6,307 bases of DNA from Bacillota bacterium. Lineage in GTDB: Bacteria > Bacillota > Clostridia > Christensenellales > Aristaeellaceae. Below are positions 5,162 through 6,307 of this stretch, one piece after another. The DNA lies in the NCBI GenBank assembly GCA_023392755.1, contig JAEWNM010000275.1:1-6307 (forward strand), in the 5' to 3' direction. The position numbers were made by a program, and so were the translations under genes. The notes under the pieces are model-generated. The model was not told the DNA's origin. It searched no databases and saw only the letters and a program-made list of their open reading frames with translations. Each line of letters begins with the position of its first letter. Position 1 is the first letter of the stretch.

Positions 5162-6307
5162 ATGAAAAAGGTTATCGCGTTTGCCTTGTGTCTTGTGCTG
5201 CTGTGTTCCATGGCGGCCGTAAGCCTGGCGGAGGAACCCGTTGTATTCCGCAGGGTATACGCATCCGAGGTATCGACCTTGAATTACCTTACCGCTGGCG
5301 CCCAATGGGAGCAGGAGGTTGGCGCGAACGTAATCGACTCCCTGGTGGAGTACGATCGCTACGGCAAGCTGATCCCCGGCCTTGCCCTCAACTGGGAGAC
5401 GTCCGAAGACGGCCTGACCTGGACCTTTCACCTCCGCCAGGGTGTGAAATGGTATGACTATCAGGGCAACGAAATAGCCGAGCTCACCGCCAACGACTTT
5501 GTGGCCGCCGCCAAGTATGTGATGACCCCGGCCTACGCCAGCAACACCTTTGGCCAGATGAAAGTCATCAAGAATGCCACCGAATACAACGCCGGCACCG
5601 TTACCGATTTTGCCGAGGTGGGCGTCAAGGCGGTGGATGATTACACGCTCCAGTATACCCTGGTAAACCCTGTTCCTTACTTTTTGAGCATGCTGACCTA
5701 TGTGTGCTATCTGCCCGCTTACGGCCCGCAGCTTGAAGAACTGGCCGAAAATTTCGGCACCTCCAACGACAGGATGTATTATTGCGGCGCTTTCTTGCTG
5801 GCCGAGTACGAGCCACAGGGAAAGCACACCTATGTGAAGAACGTCAACAACTGGGATGCCGCCAACGTGTTCATCGACCGTTTCGAGCGCACCTACAATG
5901 CCGAGGCTACCACCCTGGCCCCCACCATGGTATTGCGGGATGAGGTGGATTACGCGCTCCTGAGCAACGAAATCATCGACGACTGGAAGGTCAACAATCC
6001 CCAGTACATCACCCTTCAGCGCGTTATCCCCGATTATTCCTACTTCTACAGCTTCAACTTCGATCCCAAGTATGACGCGGAATACGGCCCGGAAAACTGG
6101 CTGCTGGCCGTGAATAACGCCAACTTCCGCCATTCGATCATGAGTGCCTTTGACAGGCTGTACTGCATGGTATCCGTGGCCGGCGACACTGCCGCCGACG
6201 TGATTCAGGATACCATCACACCCAGAACCTTCACCTCCGTGGACGGTGTCGACTTCACCGCCTCCTCCGCCTTCGACATTACCGGCGACGATTTCTTCAA
6301 CACCGAA
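5162..6307 (+). CDS. ABC transporter substrate-binding protein, family 5 (oligopeptide type), 3' end cut by the window
   Basis: The frame is open from ATG 5162 through the last base, 382 codons without a stop; full family members usually run to 500-600 residues, so roughly two thirds is present. It would bind peptides or similar ligands outside the membrane and hand them to an Opp/Dpp-type permease. An N-terminal signal peptide is clear: MKK, a hydrophobic stretch (4-20), and a likely signal peptidase I site after SLA (residue 23). The family signature lies at about 59-97: IDSLVEYD, then IPGLALNWETSEDGLTW, then FHLRQGVKW; TANDFVAAAKYVM follows from 108. Unusually for a Gram-positive-type binding protein there is no lipobox: the cysteines at 10 and 15 have the wrong context. 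The start is fixed by AGGAGGAG. The permease and ATPase genes, if linked, would lie beyond the right edge. The true ligand cannot be told from sequence. Confidence 0.92.
   Translation, partial: MKKVIAFALCLVLLCSMAAVSLAEEPVVFRRVYASEVSTLNYLTAGAQWEQEVGANVIDSLVEYDRYGKLIPGLALNWETSEDGLTWTFHLRQGVKWYDYQGNEIAELTANDFVAAAKYVMTPAYASNTFGQMKVIKNATEYNAGTVTDFAEVGVKAVDDYTLQYTLVNPVPYFLSMLTYVCYLPAYGPQLEELAENFGTSNDRMYYCGAFLLAEYEPQGKHTYVKNVNNWDAANVFIDRFERTYNAEATTLAPTMVLRDEVDYALLSNEIIDDWKVNNPQYITLQRVIPDYSYFYSFNFDPKYDAEYGPENWLLAVNNANFRHSIMSAFDRLYCMVSVAGDTAADVIQDTITPRTFTSVDGVDFTASSAFDITGDDFFNTE

Noticed and set aside
5105..6133. 342-codon open frame on the - strand
   Set aside because: It is fully antisense to the family 5 binding protein, whose frame has a strong ribosome binding site, a signal peptide and family motifs. 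The antisense product shows no recognisable motif.

Overview
The window looks like chromosomal DNA from a fairly GC-rich anaerobic Firmicute (Clostridia). This is an inference from three things: a two-subunit iron-sulfur L-serine dehydratase, a PerR-type regulator paired with rubrerythrin, and strong AGGAGG ribosome binding sites with near-consensus sigma-A promoters. No phage, transposase, CRISPR or RNA gene was recognised.

Layout, left to right. Positions 1-210 hold no convincing gene, but contain small dyads and an 18-of-20 direct repeat. A promoter at 211-238 then drives sdaAB-sdaAA (272-1791, + strand), which deaminates L-serine to pyruvate and ammonia. The convergent gap 1792-1966 is packed with hairpins: two perfect tandem stem-loops resembling dispersed intergenic repeats, a 9-bp inverted repeat, and a bidirectional terminator. 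On the - strand, perR (2549-2962) and rubrerythrin (1967-2509) form an apparent peroxide-defence operon. Its consensus promoter carries a perfect 9-1-9 palindrome at the predicted transcription start, the expected place for PerR autoregulation. Upstream on the same strand is a P1/S58 (DmpA-type) aminopeptidase (3043-4098). Divergent from it is a class I glutamine amidotransferase-like hydrolase of the C26/PuuD type (4259-4981). Last, a strong promoter at 5057-5085 precedes a family 5 (oligopeptide-type) ABC transporter binding protein that runs off the right edge (5162-6307).

Taken together, the genes suggest uptake and breakdown of peptides and amino acids: binding protein, aminopeptidase, gamma-glutamyl-type hydrolase and serine dehydratase. 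An oxygen/peroxide defence operon sits among them. That functional link is inference, since the genes lie in at least four transcription units. I found no clearly new biological system. The most useful observations are the architecture of the perR control region, the hairpin cluster between the convergent genes, and the unexplained repeat at the left edge.
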